Assembly: GCA_020638835.1 (NCBI GenBank)
Contig: JACKHV010000006.1
Coordinates: 113,793 to 177,792, forward strand
Reading direction: 5' to 3'
Origin: Planctomycetota bacterium
Lineage (GTDB): Bacteria; Planctomycetota; UBA1135; GCA-002686595
Length of the DNA: 64,000 nucleotides
Shown here: one piece after another, positions 55,111 through 63,719 of the stretch
Numbering within the stretch: position 1 is the stretch's first letter
Layout of the letters: each line of letters begins with the position of its first letter
The notes under the pieces: generated by a model
What the model was told of the DNA's origin: nothing
Database searches by the model: none
The model's input: only the letters and a program-made list of their open reading frames with translations
Position numbers and translations under genes: made by a program

Positions 55111-55126
55111 TGGCATCGGCCTTGCG
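55111..55126 (+). promoter_or_regulatory. sigma-54-type (-24/-12) promoter of the HEAT-repeat gene
   Basis: TGGCATCGGCCTTGCG has TGGCA, then TTGC at the exact consensus spacing. Transcription would begin near 55137, about 40 bases before the ATG at 55177. This also argues against a start at 55105, which would lie upstream of the promoter. Confidence 0.55.
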
Positions 55127-55176
55127 AAGGGGGGACTCGTGCCCGTGGAAAGCGCACTTCCTCAACCCTTCTCGTC

Positions 55177-57264
55177 ATGCAAACGAAGCGAATCATCTCA
55201 GCCTTGATCCTCGGCGGCCTGCTCGCGGTGCCGACGACGGCCACGTTCCACGGTGGGCAGTATCCCGGCCCCGGCGACATCCCCCCTCCCGGCGGAGGCA
55301 GCGGCGGCGGTGGCGGCGGCTCGCGCCCGACTCCCGGCAGCGGCACTCCCGGAAACCCCGACACGGGCAGCCCGCCCTCGCCGACCACGCCGAACGGCGG
55401 CGCGCCGGCTCCGCCGACGGGCAGCGGTCCCAACCCCAAGACCGGCGGCGGCGGCGACACGACCGACTGGACCGACTGGCAGTACTGGTGGGCGTTCAAC
55501 CGCGCGCCCTACCTCGACCTCAAGTCCCACGTCCACGGCGGATCGACGACGGGCGACGACGGCTTCTTCATCGGCTTCGGGCAGGAGAAGACGCGCGGGC
55601 TTTCGCTGGCGCCGAGCCGCGCGACGCTCGAAGAGAAGGTGCTGCCCGTCTTGATCGAGGCGATCACGAACGAGCGCGACAACGACGTCGTGACGGCTGC
55701 GATGGTCGCGGCAGCGAAGATCGGCGACCGCGTCGGCGAAGACGGTGAGAGTCCCGTCTGCCGCGCGATCAGCACGCGCTTGACGGACCCCGTGCAGGAG
55801 ATCGCGGAGACCGCCGTGCTTTCGCTCGGCATCCACGCATCTCCCGACTCGCTCGACGAGATGGTCGCCATCGTGCTCGACGAGCGCGATGGCCGACGAC
55901 TGATCGGGAGCCCCGAGTCGCCCGTCAACCAGCGCACGCGCTCGTTCGCGGCCTACTCGCTCGGCCTGATCGGCTACGCGAACAGCGATCCCGAGCTGCG
56001 CCGTGAAGTCGTCCGCGTCCTGTTCCAGGTCCTGAACGGGCCGCGCGAGGCGACGAGCGACCTGAAGGTGGCCGCCGCGATCTCGATCGGGATCGTGCCG
56101 CTGGACCCGCTCGAGGGCGTCGAGGGTGCGGAAGACGCAAAGCCGTGGGACTCGCGTCGAGACCAACTCGAGGCGCTGATCGCACTGCACGACGCGGGCA
56201 AGCAGTCGAAGCTGCGCGACGTCGAGCGCGCCCACCTCGGCCGCTCGATGGTGCGACTCTGCGAAGGCGCGCCGGACGGACTCCGCGAGGCGGTCGGTGA
56301 GTCGCTGATCAAGGCGGTCGGCAACCGCACGCGCAACGAGTCCGCGGTGATGCGTCAGAGCGCGGTGCTCGCGCTCGGCCGCCTTGGCGACTGCGACGAA
56401 GACCCGCTCGACGTCGCGATCCGCGCGGCGCTGCAGCGTGGGCTCAAGGATCCCGACCAGCAGGTGCAGGCCTTCTCGCTGATCGCGATGGGGCAGGTCG
56501 GCGGCCGAGTCGGTCTCGACACTGCGGCCGAGGAAGCGGGGCGCGCGGACCTGCGTCGCGTACTCGGCAGCCAGCTCGCGAGCGGCAAGCGCCGCCGCCC
56601 GTGGGCCGCGCTCGGGATCGGCATCATGGAGCGCGAGCTCGCCGACGCGGGCGCCGCGGTCTCGGCGCCGCAGCTGGACGCGCTCGAGTCCTCACTCGCT
56701 TCGACGCGTTCGGGTAACGAGGTCGCCGCGTACGCCTTGGCGCTAGGCATCGCCCGCGTGCACGGCAGCTCGGACGCGCTGCTCGAACAGCTCGGCAGCC
56801 AGTCGGACGACGTCGTGCGCGGACACATCGCGGTTGGCCTCGGGCTGATGAACGCGACGGGCGCGACGGAGCGCATCCAGGAGATCCTCGCCGACTCGAA
56901 GTACCGCGCGGCGCTGCTCGAGCAAGCCGCGATCTCGCTGGGACTGCTCGGCGACCGCGGCGTCGCGCGCAAGCTCGCGGAGATGCTGCGCAAGGAAGCG
57001 AAGAGCCTCGCGAGCCAAGCCGCGATCGCCTCCGCGCTCGGCTTCATCGGAGACTCGGGCTCGATCGACCCGCTGCTCGAGATGGTCTACGACGACGACG
57101 AGAAGCTGACCGACCGCGCGCGAGCCTTCGCGATCGCGGCGCTCGGCATCGTCGGCGACAAAGAACCCTTCCCGTGGAACACGAAGCTGTCGGTGGACCT
57201 GAACTACCGCGCGAACGCGTCCACGCTGGTCGAGGGGGGCAAGGGGGTGATCGAGATCCTCTGA
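55177..57264 (+). CDS. secreted HEAT-repeat protein with Gly/Pro-rich stalk
   Basis: The 695 residues start with a signal peptide (SALILGGLLAVPTTA) and a 75-residue Gly/Pro/Ser/Thr-rich stretch, probably an extended, disordered stalk. From about residue 130 to 660 there are HEAT-like repeats (for instance SAVMRQSAVLALGRLGDCDEDPLDVAIRAALQRGL, and LLEQAAISLGLLGDRGVARKLAEML). No enzymatic motif. The start is fixed by the signal peptide and by the sigma-54-type promoter just upstream. A surface or periplasmic scaffold is likely. Confidence 0.85.
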   Translation: MQTKRIISALILGGLLAVPTTATFHGGQYPGPGDIPPPGGGSGGGGGGSRPTPGSGTPGNPDTGSPPSPTTPNGGAPAPPTGSGPNPKTGGGGDTTDWTDWQYWWAFNRAPYLDLKSHVHGGSTTGDDGFFIGFGQEKTRGLSLAPSRATLEEKVLPVLIEAITNERDNDVVTAAMVAAAKIGDRVGEDGESPVCRAISTRLTDPVQEIAETAVLSLGIHASPDSLDEMVAIVLDERDGRRLIGSPESPVNQRTRSFAAYSLGLIGYANSDPELRREVVRVLFQVLNGPREATSDLKVAAAISIGIVPLDPLEGVEGAEDAKPWDSRRDQLEALIALHDAGKQSKLRDVERAHLGRSMVRLCEGAPDGLREAVGESLIKAVGNRTRNESAVMRQSAVLALGRLGDCDEDPLDVAIRAALQRGLKDPDQQVQAFSLIAMGQVGGRVGLDTAAEEAGRADLRRVLGSQLASGKRRRPWAALGIGIMERELADAGAAVSAPQLDALESSLASTRSGNEVAAYALALGIARVHGSSDALLEQLGSQSDDVVRGHIAVGLGLMNATGATERIQEILADSKYRAALLEQAAISLGLLGDRGVARKLAEMLRKEAKSLASQAAIASALGFIGDSGSIDPLLEMVYDDDEKLTDRARAFAIAALGIVGDKEPFPWNTKLSVDLNYRANASTLVEGGKGVIEIL

Positions 57265-57290
57265 CGCGCAGCCCCTGGAGTCGGTGCGGT

Positions 57291-57321
57291 GGGCGGCGGT
57301 AGGCTCTGGCCTCCGCCGCCC
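57291..57321 (+). terminator. strong hairpin ending ten bases before the NptA-like start codon
   Basis: GGGCGGCGG and AGGC pair with GCCT and CCGCCGCCC: 13 base pairs, one bulged T and a TCTG loop. No T-run follows. The ATG at 57332 lies only ten bases downstream, in the place where the ribosome-binding site would be, so the hairpin may end the HEAT transcript, gate translation of the phosphate transporter, or both. Confidence 0.5.
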
Positions 57322-57331
57322 GCTGCATCCC

Positions 57332-59035
57332 ATGGGAGACACGACGCAAGTGCTCGACTGGTTCGAGCTGGGAGTGGGCCTCTTCGGAGGCCTGGCTCTG
57401 TTCCTCTACGGAATGGAGTCCATGACCGGCGCGCTGCAGGCCGTCGCCGGTGACGGGATGCGCGCCGTCCTCGCGCGGCTCAGCAAGAACCGCTTCGCCG
57501 GGGCGCTCACCGGCGCGATCGTGACGGCGGTGATCCAGTCGTCGTCCGTGACGACGGTCCTCGTGGTCGGCTTCGTCTCCGCGGGCTTGATGAGCCTGCA
57601 GCAGACGGTCGGCATCATCATGGGCGCGAACGTCGGCACGACGATCACGGCGCAGATCATCGCGTTCAGGGTCACGGACTACGCGCTGATCATGGTCGCG
57701 CTCGGGTTCTTCACGAACTTCACCGCGAAGAAGGAGGTTGTGACGCGCTTCGGTGCGATGCTGATGGGGCTCGGCCTGGTCTTCTACGGCATGGGGCTCA
57801 TGAGCACCGCGACGACGCCGCTGCGGAGCTACGAGCCGTTCGTCGACGCGATGGCGACCATGGACCGCCCGCTGTACGGCATCGGCGCGGCGGCCTTGTT
57901 CACGGCACTCGTGCAGAGCTCGTCGGCGACGACCGGCATCGTGATCGTCCTGGCGACGCAGGGCTTCATCAGCCTCGAGGCGGGCATCGCGCTGGCGCTC
58001 GGTGCGAACGTCGGCACGTGCGGTACCGCGCTACTCGCCTCGGTCGGGAAGCCTCGCGTCGCGCGGCAGGCGGCCATGGTGCACGTGATCTTCAATGTGC
58101 TCGGCGCGCTTCTCTGGGTGGGGTTCATTCCTGACCTGGCGCAGGTCGTGCGAGAACTCTCGCCCAGCTTCGACGGCTTGCCGGCGGCGGAGCGCTTGGC
58201 GGCCGAGACCCCGCGCCAGATCGCGAACGCACATACTCTCTTCAATCTGAGCAACCTGCTGCTGTTCATCCCCTTCACCGGTCTGGTCGCCAAGCTCGTG
58301 CTGAAGCTCGTGCCCGACCGACCGGCGCCCGAGATTCCGCGCACGAAGCCGGAGTTCCTCGACGCGATCTACCTCAAGACGCCCGAGCTCGCCGTCGATC
58401 GCGTGCGACTGGAGCTCGGTCGCATGGGATGCATGGTGACCGAGGCCGTGCGCCGCGCGGACCTGCGACGCAGTGGAGAGCAGGAGCGCGACGCGCTGCG
58501 ATCGTCGTGTCGAAGCATCCAGGAGCTCCACGACGCCATCATCGGGTACATCCGTCAGCTCTCGCAGGGCGACCACTCCGAGAAGGTCGGGCGTCGGCTC
58601 GAGCGCTTGCTCGAAGCGTCGAACCACTACTACTCGATCGCCGACACGATCCTGTTGCGCTTGATCCCGATGGACCAGGAGTGGATGGCGCGCGGGTTGA
58701 AGGCGAGCCAGGAGACCGTCGTGATGTTCCGCGAGTTCCACGTCGCCGTCGTCGAGATGCTGCGGGACGCGACGATCGCGGTGGAGCAGCAGGACGAGCA
58801 GCTCGCGGCCGAGCTCGTGAGCCGCAAACACGACGTCTACGAGCGGATCGCGAAGCTGCAGGCGCGGCTCGCGGATCGTCTCGCTTCGCCTGATCCCGAC
58901 CGCATCGTCGTCTATCGCCTGGAGAGCGCGTTGGTCGAGGAATTGCGTCACATCTTCTACTTCGGGCGGCGCATCGCGAAGAGCGTCGTCAGTCAGGTCC
59001 AAGAGGCGCCGGATCCCGGCGCGGTGACGGTGTGA
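57332..59035 (+). CDS. Na+/phosphate cotransporter with C-terminal PhoU-like domain
   Basis: The 567 residues match the NptA/YjbB (PF02690) family: two inverted repeats each containing the signature QSSS (AVIQSSSVTT about residue 67 and ALVQSSSATT about residue 194), followed by GANVGTT and GANVGTC. About residues 340-560 form a PhoU-like helical domain. The protein probably couples Na+ to phosphate uptake or export. I chose the ATG at 57332, where the membrane domain begins; the in-frame 57284 codon lies before the hairpin. The next gene, a polyphosphate phosphotransferase, starts four bases after its stop. Confidence 0.9.
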   Translation: MGDTTQVLDWFELGVGLFGGLALFLYGMESMTGALQAVAGDGMRAVLARLSKNRFAGALTGAIVTAVIQSSSVTTVLVVGFVSAGLMSLQQTVGIIMGANVGTTITAQIIAFRVTDYALIMVALGFFTNFTAKKEVVTRFGAMLMGLGLVFYGMGLMSTATTPLRSYEPFVDAMATMDRPLYGIGAAALFTALVQSSSATTGIVIVLATQGFISLEAGIALALGANVGTCGTALLASVGKPRVARQAAMVHVIFNVLGALLWVGFIPDLAQVVRELSPSFDGLPAAERLAAETPRQIANAHTLFNLSNLLLFIPFTGLVAKLVLKLVPDRPAPEIPRTKPEFLDAIYLKTPELAVDRVRLELGRMGCMVTEAVRRADLRRSGEQERDALRSSCRSIQELHDAIIGYIRQLSQGDHSEKVGRRLERLLEASNHYYSIADTILLRLIPMDQEWMARGLKASQETVVMFREFHVAVVEMLRDATIAVEQQDEQLAAELVSRKHDVYERIAKLQARLADRLASPDPDRIVVYRLESALVEELRHIFYFGRRIAKSVVSQVQEAPDPGAVTV

Positions 59036-59039
59036 CGAG

Positions 59040-60521
59040 ATGCTGGACGACATAGTAGTCGGGAACGAAGTCTCGAAGGACGAGTACGAGCGGGTCGTGC
59101 CCGCGTTGCGAGAAGAACTCGTCGAGCTGCAGTACGAGCTCCGCGACCGCGGATTCGCCGTACTCGTTCACCTCGTCGGGACCGACAGCATCGGCTGCGA
59201 AGAGATCTACGACCGCCTGCACGTGTGGATGGACGCACGCTATCTGCGGTCCGAAGCCTTCGACCTGGCGAGCGAGGAGGAGCGCGAAAGGCCGCTCTTC
59301 TGGCGCTACTGGCGCGCGTTGCCACGCCACGGACTGGTCGGCATCCACTACGGCGCGTGGTCGCTCGCCGCGTTGGCCGGCGTGCTGCGCAAGACGCTCG
59401 ACGAGCAGAGCTTCGACGCGCGCATCGAGCACGTGCAGCGCTTCGAGAAGACGCTCGTCGACGACGGCACCCTGCTCGTGAAGCTCTGGTTGCACGTGCC
59501 GAAGAAGGTCTTCAAGCAGCGGCTCGACGAGGCGGCGTCCGATCCAGCCACGTCCGCCTTCGTGGACCAGCGCGACTGGAACATCCTGGAGAATTACGAC
59601 GAGCTGATCCCGAGCGCGGAGCGCTACATCAGCCGCACCGACACTGCCGCGACGCCCTGGACCCTGATCGAGAGCTCGGACGCCCGCCACCGCGACCTGA
59701 CCGTGGCGCGCACGATTCGCGACGCTCTCCGCGCACGGCTCGACGCGCTCGACGAACGCGCGTCGGCCGCGGCGCCGGTTCGCTCCGAGGACGAGTCGCG
59801 CAACGCGTCCGCCAGCTTGCTCAGCAAGGTCGACCTGTCGTCCGAGCTGGAGAAGCGCGAGTACAAGCGCCGGCTGGTGAAGCTGCAGGCGCGGCTGCAC
59901 GTGCTGAGCGCGCGGGCGGCGTCGAAAGGCGTCTCGACCGTCTTGGCCTTCGAGGGCTGGGACGCGGCGGGCAAGGGCGGAGCGATCCGCCGGATCACGA
60001 ACGTCGTCCGCGCCCGTTTCGTGCGCGTGGTGCCGATCGCGGCGCCGACCGAGGACGAGCTCGCGCACCACTACCTCTGGCGCTTCTGGCAGCACCTGCC
60101 GCGCGCGGGCCGCATGCTGATCTTCGACCGCTCCTGGTACGGCCGCGTGCTGGTCGAGCGCGTCGAGGGCTACGCCGCGGAGGCCGACTGGCGGCGGGCG
60201 TACTCCGAGATCAACGACTTCGAGGCGTCCCTGGCCGAGCACGACGTCGTGTTCTTGAAGTTCTGGCTTCACATCAGCGAAGAGGAGCAACTGCGCCGTT
60301 TCAAGGAACGAGAGGCGACCGGCTACAAGCGCCACAAGATCACCGAGGACGACTACCGCAACCGCGCGAAGCGCGCCGACTACGTCACTGCCGTCGACGA
60401 GATGGTCAGGCGCACGAGCACCGATGTCGCCCCTTGGCACCTGATCGCAGCGGAGGACAAGCGCTGGGCGCGCATCCAAGTCCTCGAGCGCCTTTGCGAG
60501 GCTCTCGACGAAGCTCTCTAG
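59040..60521 (+). CDS. pap: tandem PPK2 polyphosphate:AMP phosphotransferase
   Basis: The 493 residues contain two PPK2 domains. The C-terminal copy (about 275-490) is complete: Walker A GWDAAGKGG, LIFDRSWYGRVLVERVEG, FLKFWLHISEEEQLRRF and KRHKITEDDYRN. The N-terminal copy has LVGTDSIGCEE instead of a Walker A and lacks the other catalytic residues, the usual state in two-domain members such as the polyphosphate:AMP phosphotransferases. These make ADP from AMP and polyphosphate. Its position right after a Na+/phosphate transporter suggests that the pair connects phosphate flux with polyphosphate. The direction of the reaction is inferred from the family. Confidence 0.9.
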   Translation: MLDDIVVGNEVSKDEYERVVPALREELVELQYELRDRGFAVLVHLVGTDSIGCEEIYDRLHVWMDARYLRSEAFDLASEEERERPLFWRYWRALPRHGLVGIHYGAWSLAALAGVLRKTLDEQSFDARIEHVQRFEKTLVDDGTLLVKLWLHVPKKVFKQRLDEAASDPATSAFVDQRDWNILENYDELIPSAERYISRTDTAATPWTLIESSDARHRDLTVARTIRDALRARLDALDERASAAAPVRSEDESRNASASLLSKVDLSSELEKREYKRRLVKLQARLHVLSARAASKGVSTVLAFEGWDAAGKGGAIRRITNVVRARFVRVVPIAAPTEDELAHHYLWRFWQHLPRAGRMLIFDRSWYGRVLVERVEGYAAEADWRRAYSEINDFEASLAEHDVVFLKFWLHISEEEQLRRFKEREATGYKRHKITEDDYRNRAKRADYVTAVDEMVRRTSTDVAPWHLIAAEDKRWARIQVLERLCEALDEAL

Positions 60522-60863
60522 CCGCCCTGGGCGAAGACCTGAGTGGACCGGTCGGGCAGCTCGAGCTCTCTGCGCGGTCGAGTCCCTGGTTTCGCGCGAA
60601 GGTCGCGAACGGGGTTCTGCGGGACGCGACGCGCAATCAAGCTGCCGCCACCGAGCAGCTGACGACAAGGCGCGAAGAAGAACGAACCACGGTTCGGCGT
60701 GGCCGACCGATCAGAAGTAGGAGTCGACCGCTAGCTTTGGCTTCCAGCCGAAGGGCGGCCTTCGGCCGAGAACGCTTCGGTTGAGGCGCGGCCGGAGGCG
60801 GCGAAGCCGTCGGATGGTCAGCTGTCTCCGGCGCGCCAAGCTGGCCGCCCTAGGGTCTCTTCT
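60522..60863. other. intergenic stretch without a convincing gene
   Basis: No reading frame here looks coding. It contains several short TTCG-loop hairpins, for example CGGCC-TTC-GGCCG at 60756-60768, which may end the transporter/PPK2 transcript. Several similar CTTCGG elements in a row suggest a termination or degraded-repeat zone. Confidence 0.4.
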
Positions 60864-60974
60864 CTAGGGCTCGAACTCGCCTGGGCGTGATTTGTTCTTC
60901 TTCGCGTCTTTCACGGCTTCGCGCGCCCCACTCTTCTTGACCGCGCGGGCGGTTTCGGCCGCCCGTGCGTTCAC
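60864..60974 (-). CDS. possible 36-residue basic peptide
   Basis: A GTG-started frame encodes a Lys/Arg/Ala-rich peptide ending KDAKKNKSRPGEFEP. It lies just after the Kef-like gene on the same strand. The tail reads like a genuine protein C-terminus, but no Shine-Dalgarno site is visible and a terminator-like hairpin (60943-60968) lies inside the frame. It may be chance. Confidence 0.2.
   Translation of the reverse strand: MNARAAETARAVKKSGAREAVKDAKKNKSRPGEFEP
60943..60968 (-). terminator. hairpin after the Kef-like gene
   Basis: GCGCGGGCGG pairs with CCGCCCGTGC, ten pairs with one G-T, around a TTTCGG loop, about 34 bases after the antiporter stop at 61002. No T-run. It is the likely end of the two-gene Kef transcript. 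Confidence 0.5.
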
Positions 60975-61001
60975 TCGAGCGGGCAAGCCGGGGGACGGAG
61001 G

Positions 61002-62924
61002 TCAGCGCGTCGGCTGTTGCTCGGGATGGTCCTCGTTGTCGGTCTCGGCGCGCTGGGATTCCATGCGGCGGATGGCGGCGGCGAGGTCCCAGGCGTCGTC
61101 GCTGGGTTGGGGGCGTTCGTCGAGGTCCTTCTTCATGACCGCCTCGATCTGGCGGATGCGCTCGCGGGCGAGGCTGATGTACGCCTGGCGGTCGTGGCGC
61201 ATCGCGTTCAGCTCGCGCAGGTCCTGTTCTTCCTTGCGGCGGAAGCGGCGTGAAGCGCGGCGGGCGCGGTAGCCGCGGACGCCGAGGGTGCGCAGCGCTT
61301 CGACGGAGAGTTCGAGGGAACTGTCGAGCGTCTCCTGGTAGACGTGCTCGACGCCGGCGTCCAGCAACTCGTAGGCGTGGTTGCGCGAGCACGCGCGCGC
61401 GAAGATGCGGAGGTCCGGGTAGCGAGTCTTCACCGTGCGGACGATCTCCAGCGACTTCTCGACACCAGCCACGGCGACGACGATCAGCTTCGCCTGCGCG
61501 GCGCCGGCGGCGTCGAGCACGTCGGTGCGCGACGCGTCGCCGTAGTAGACGGAGAGTCCCAGCTGGCGCAGCAGCTCCACCTGGTCCGTGTCCACCTCGA
61601 GCACGGTTGCCTCGACGCCGTTGGCGCGCAGGAAGCGCCCGACGATCTGCCCGAAGCGCCCGAAGCCGGCGATGACGACCGGGTTGACGCTGTGGATCTC
61701 GTCCATTTGCTCGGCGTCGGGGGAGCGGTCCTTCGCCGATGACGGGATCCACCGCTCGTTGATCAGGACGAGCAACGGACTGAGCGCCATCGAGACGGCA
61801 ACGACCGCCATCAGGGGGTTCGACAGTGACTCCGGCAGCACGAGCGCGCTCGTCGCGAAGGACAACAACACGAACGCGAACTCGCTGCCCTGCGCCAAGG
61901 AGAAGCCGAACAGTCGGTTCTGGTCGGGGGAGAGACCGAACGCACGGCCGAGCATCAGCAGGACCACGAGCTTGACGGCGACCAGTCCGAGGACGGCACC
62001 AACCATGCGGACGGGGTGATCCGCGAAGAGGCCGAAGTCGATCGAAGTTCCGACGGCGATGAAGAACAGGCCGAGCAGCAGACCCTTGAAGGGTTCGAGG
62101 TTCGTCTCGAGCTCGCGGCGGTACTCGTTGTTCGCGAGCACCACGCCGGCGAGGAACGCGCCGAGCGCGGGGCTCAGCCCGAGCCCTTTCATCAGTACCG
62201 CGGTGGCGACGACGAGCAGCAGGGCCGCGGCCGTGAACACCTCTCGCAACCCGCTGCGCGCGATGAAGCGGAACAAGTAGCGGGAGAGGAAGCGCCCGAC
62301 GAGCACGATCCCCGTCATCGCGCCGAGCACCGCCGGCGTCTCCCAACCCGGCGGGATCCTGTCGATCAACAGGCCGGTGGAATGCGGCGCGGCGACCGCG
62401 GCGCCGATCGCCAGTGTCGGCATCACCGAGAGCATCGGAATGACCGACATGTCTTGGAACAGCAGCACGCTGAACGCGCCGCTGCCGCCGGCCGTGCGCA
62501 GCTGGCCCTTCTCGTGCAGCGTCTGCAGCACGATGGCCGTCGACGAGAGCGACAGCGTCATGCCGACGGCCGCGGCCTGCGCGGGCGGCAGGCCGACGGC
62601 GAGCGCGATCCCCGCCAGCACCAACGTCGTCACGACGACCTGCGTCCCACCGAGCCCGAGGATCGGCTTGCGCAGCTTCCACAGCCGCCGCGGATCCAGC
62701 TCGAGGCCGATCAGGAACAGCAGCATGACCACGCCGAGCTCGGCGAAGTGCATCACGTCCTGGCCCTCGTCGCCGACGAAGTGGAGCACGGAGGGCCCGA
62801 TGATCACGCCGCCGATCAAGTAACCGAGCACGGACCCGAGGCCGAGTCCGCGCGCGATCGGAACGAACAGGACCGCGACCGAGAGGTAGACGACGGCTTG
62901 CGCGAAGAAGCTCTCTGCGTGCAT
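61002..62924 (-). CDS. KefB/KefC-type K+/H+ antiporter with RCK domain
   Basis: The 640 residues have 12 or so membrane helices with the CPA2 family landmarks LGYLIGGVIIGPSVL, GVVMLLFLIGLEL and SLSSTAIVLQTL, and ALGAFLAGVVLANNEYR. About residues 415-530 form a TrkA-N/RCK NAD-binding domain (VVIAGFGRFGQIVGRFL). A charged coiled-coil tail follows. KefB/C mediate glutathione-gated K+ efflux that protects against electrophiles in E. coli. Its start lies one base after the KefG-like stop, so the two subunits are made together, as expected for the system. Confidence 0.9.
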   Translation of the reverse strand: MHAESFFAQAVVYLSVAVLFVPIARGLGLGSVLGYLIGGVIIGPSVLHFVGDEGQDVMHFAELGVVMLLFLIGLELDPRRLWKLRKPILGLGGTQVVVTTLVLAGIALAVGLPPAQAAAVGMTLSLSSTAIVLQTLHEKGQLRTAGGSGAFSVLLFQDMSVIPMLSVMPTLAIGAAVAAPHSTGLLIDRIPPGWETPAVLGAMTGIVLVGRFLSRYLFRFIARSGLREVFTAAALLLVVATAVLMKGLGLSPALGAFLAGVVLANNEYRRELETNLEPFKGLLLGLFFIAVGTSIDFGLFADHPVRMVGAVLGLVAVKLVVLLMLGRAFGLSPDQNRLFGFSLAQGSEFAFVLLSFATSALVLPESLSNPLMAVVAVSMALSPLLVLINERWIPSSAKDRSPDAEQMDEIHSVNPVVIAGFGRFGQIVGRFLRANGVEATVLEVDTDQVELLRQLGLSVYYGDASRTDVLDAAGAAQAKLIVVAVAGVEKSLEIVRTVKTRYPDLRIFARACSRNHAYELLDAGVEHVYQETLDSSLELSVEALRTLGVRGYRARRASRRFRRKEEQDLRELNAMRHDRQAYISLARERIRQIEAVMKKDLDERPQPSDDAWDLAAAIRRMESQRAETDNEDHPEQQPTR

Positions 62925-62925
62925 C

Positions 62926-63543
62926 TCAGGCGTCGGCGGGAGTGTGCGGTTCGGGGTTCAGCAGCTGGACCGGCGCGGTGGGATCGACGGGGCGCGTGCG
63001 ATCCCGCAAGCCGATCAGGGCGGCGCGATACTCCGCGGCGGCGGCCTCGATCTCGAGCGGCCCGATGCGGTGCGTGCCGTGCAGAACGAGCGGCGGCAAG
63101 TAGTTCATCCCGCAGAGGCGCGCCGTCTGTTCGAGCGGCACGAGGAACTCGCGCATCGTGAAGTGGTTCCCGCCCTCCACGCAGTAGCTCTCGCGGCGAC
63201 CGCCGGTCGTGACGACGGACAGGGCTTCCTTGCCCGCGAGAGCTTCCCCGCCGGGCCCGTACGCCCAGCCGATCTCGAGCACCAGATCCATCCACTCTTT
63301 CAGCAGCGCGGGGGTGCTGTACCAGTAGAAAGGGTGGTGGAGGACGATCAGGTCGTGCTGTTCGCAGAGCGCCTGGTCGCGGGCGACGTCGATCTCGAAG
63401 TCCGGGTAGGCCTCGTACAGATCGTGGACGGTGACGCCTTCGAGGTCGTGCACCGCGTGGATCAGCCGGCGGTTCACGCGCGAGCGTTCGAGCGCGGGGT
63501 GCGCGAAGAGGATCAGGATCCGACGGGGTCCGAGCGAGCTCAT
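62926..63543 (-). CDS. KefG-like flavodoxin-fold quinone reductase, antiporter subunit
   Basis: The 205 residues match the NQO1/KefF/KefG family: ILILFAHPALERSRVNRRL at the N-terminus, VHDLYEAYPDFEID, VLHHPFYWYSTPALLKEWMDLVL and VTTGGRRESY. The HDLYxxYPDF block is closest to E. coli KefG, which binds KefB. FMN/FAD and NAD(P)H binding are expected. Gene order kefG-kefB on the same strand is the same as in E. coli. The gene begins an apparent two-gene operon. Confidence 0.88.
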   Translation of the reverse strand: MSSLGPRRILILFAHPALERSRVNRRLIHAVHDLEGVTVHDLYEAYPDFEIDVARDQALCEQHDLIVLHHPFYWYSTPALLKEWMDLVLEIGWAYGPGGEALAGKEALSVVTTGGRRESYCVEGGNHFTMREFLVPLEQTARLCGMNYLPPLVLHGTHRIGPLEIEAAAAEYRAALIGLRDRTRPVDPTAPVQLLNPEPHTPADA

Positions 63544-63636
63544 GGCCCGCGGATCCTAGCAGCCCGGATACACGGTTCTAACGCGGTTCCGGCCGCGATT
63601 CGCGCGGGCGGCGAGCGGACTCCGGAGACAAGGGAA

Positions 63637-63668
63637 TGCCCCAACGTGCTGGCCGGCACGCTGGGGCA
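63637..63668. terminator. strong hairpin upstream of the KefG-like gene
   Basis: TGCCCCAACGTGC pairs with GCACGCTGGGGCA, 12 of 13 positions, with a TGGCCG loop. It lies 94 bases upstream of the KefG-like start and 52 bases beyond the stop of an open minus-strand frame (63720 onward), so it may end a transcript that comes from the right. Confidence 0.5.
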
Positions 63669-63719
63669 CTATCAGGAGTGTTCACTTCGGCATGCGTTGA
63701 CCGAGGCGGACGCGCGTCT

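Noticed and set aside
55105..55176. Upstream ATG start for the HEAT-repeat gene at 55105
   Set aside because: It lies before the sigma-54-type promoter and would bury the signal peptide behind a polar leader.
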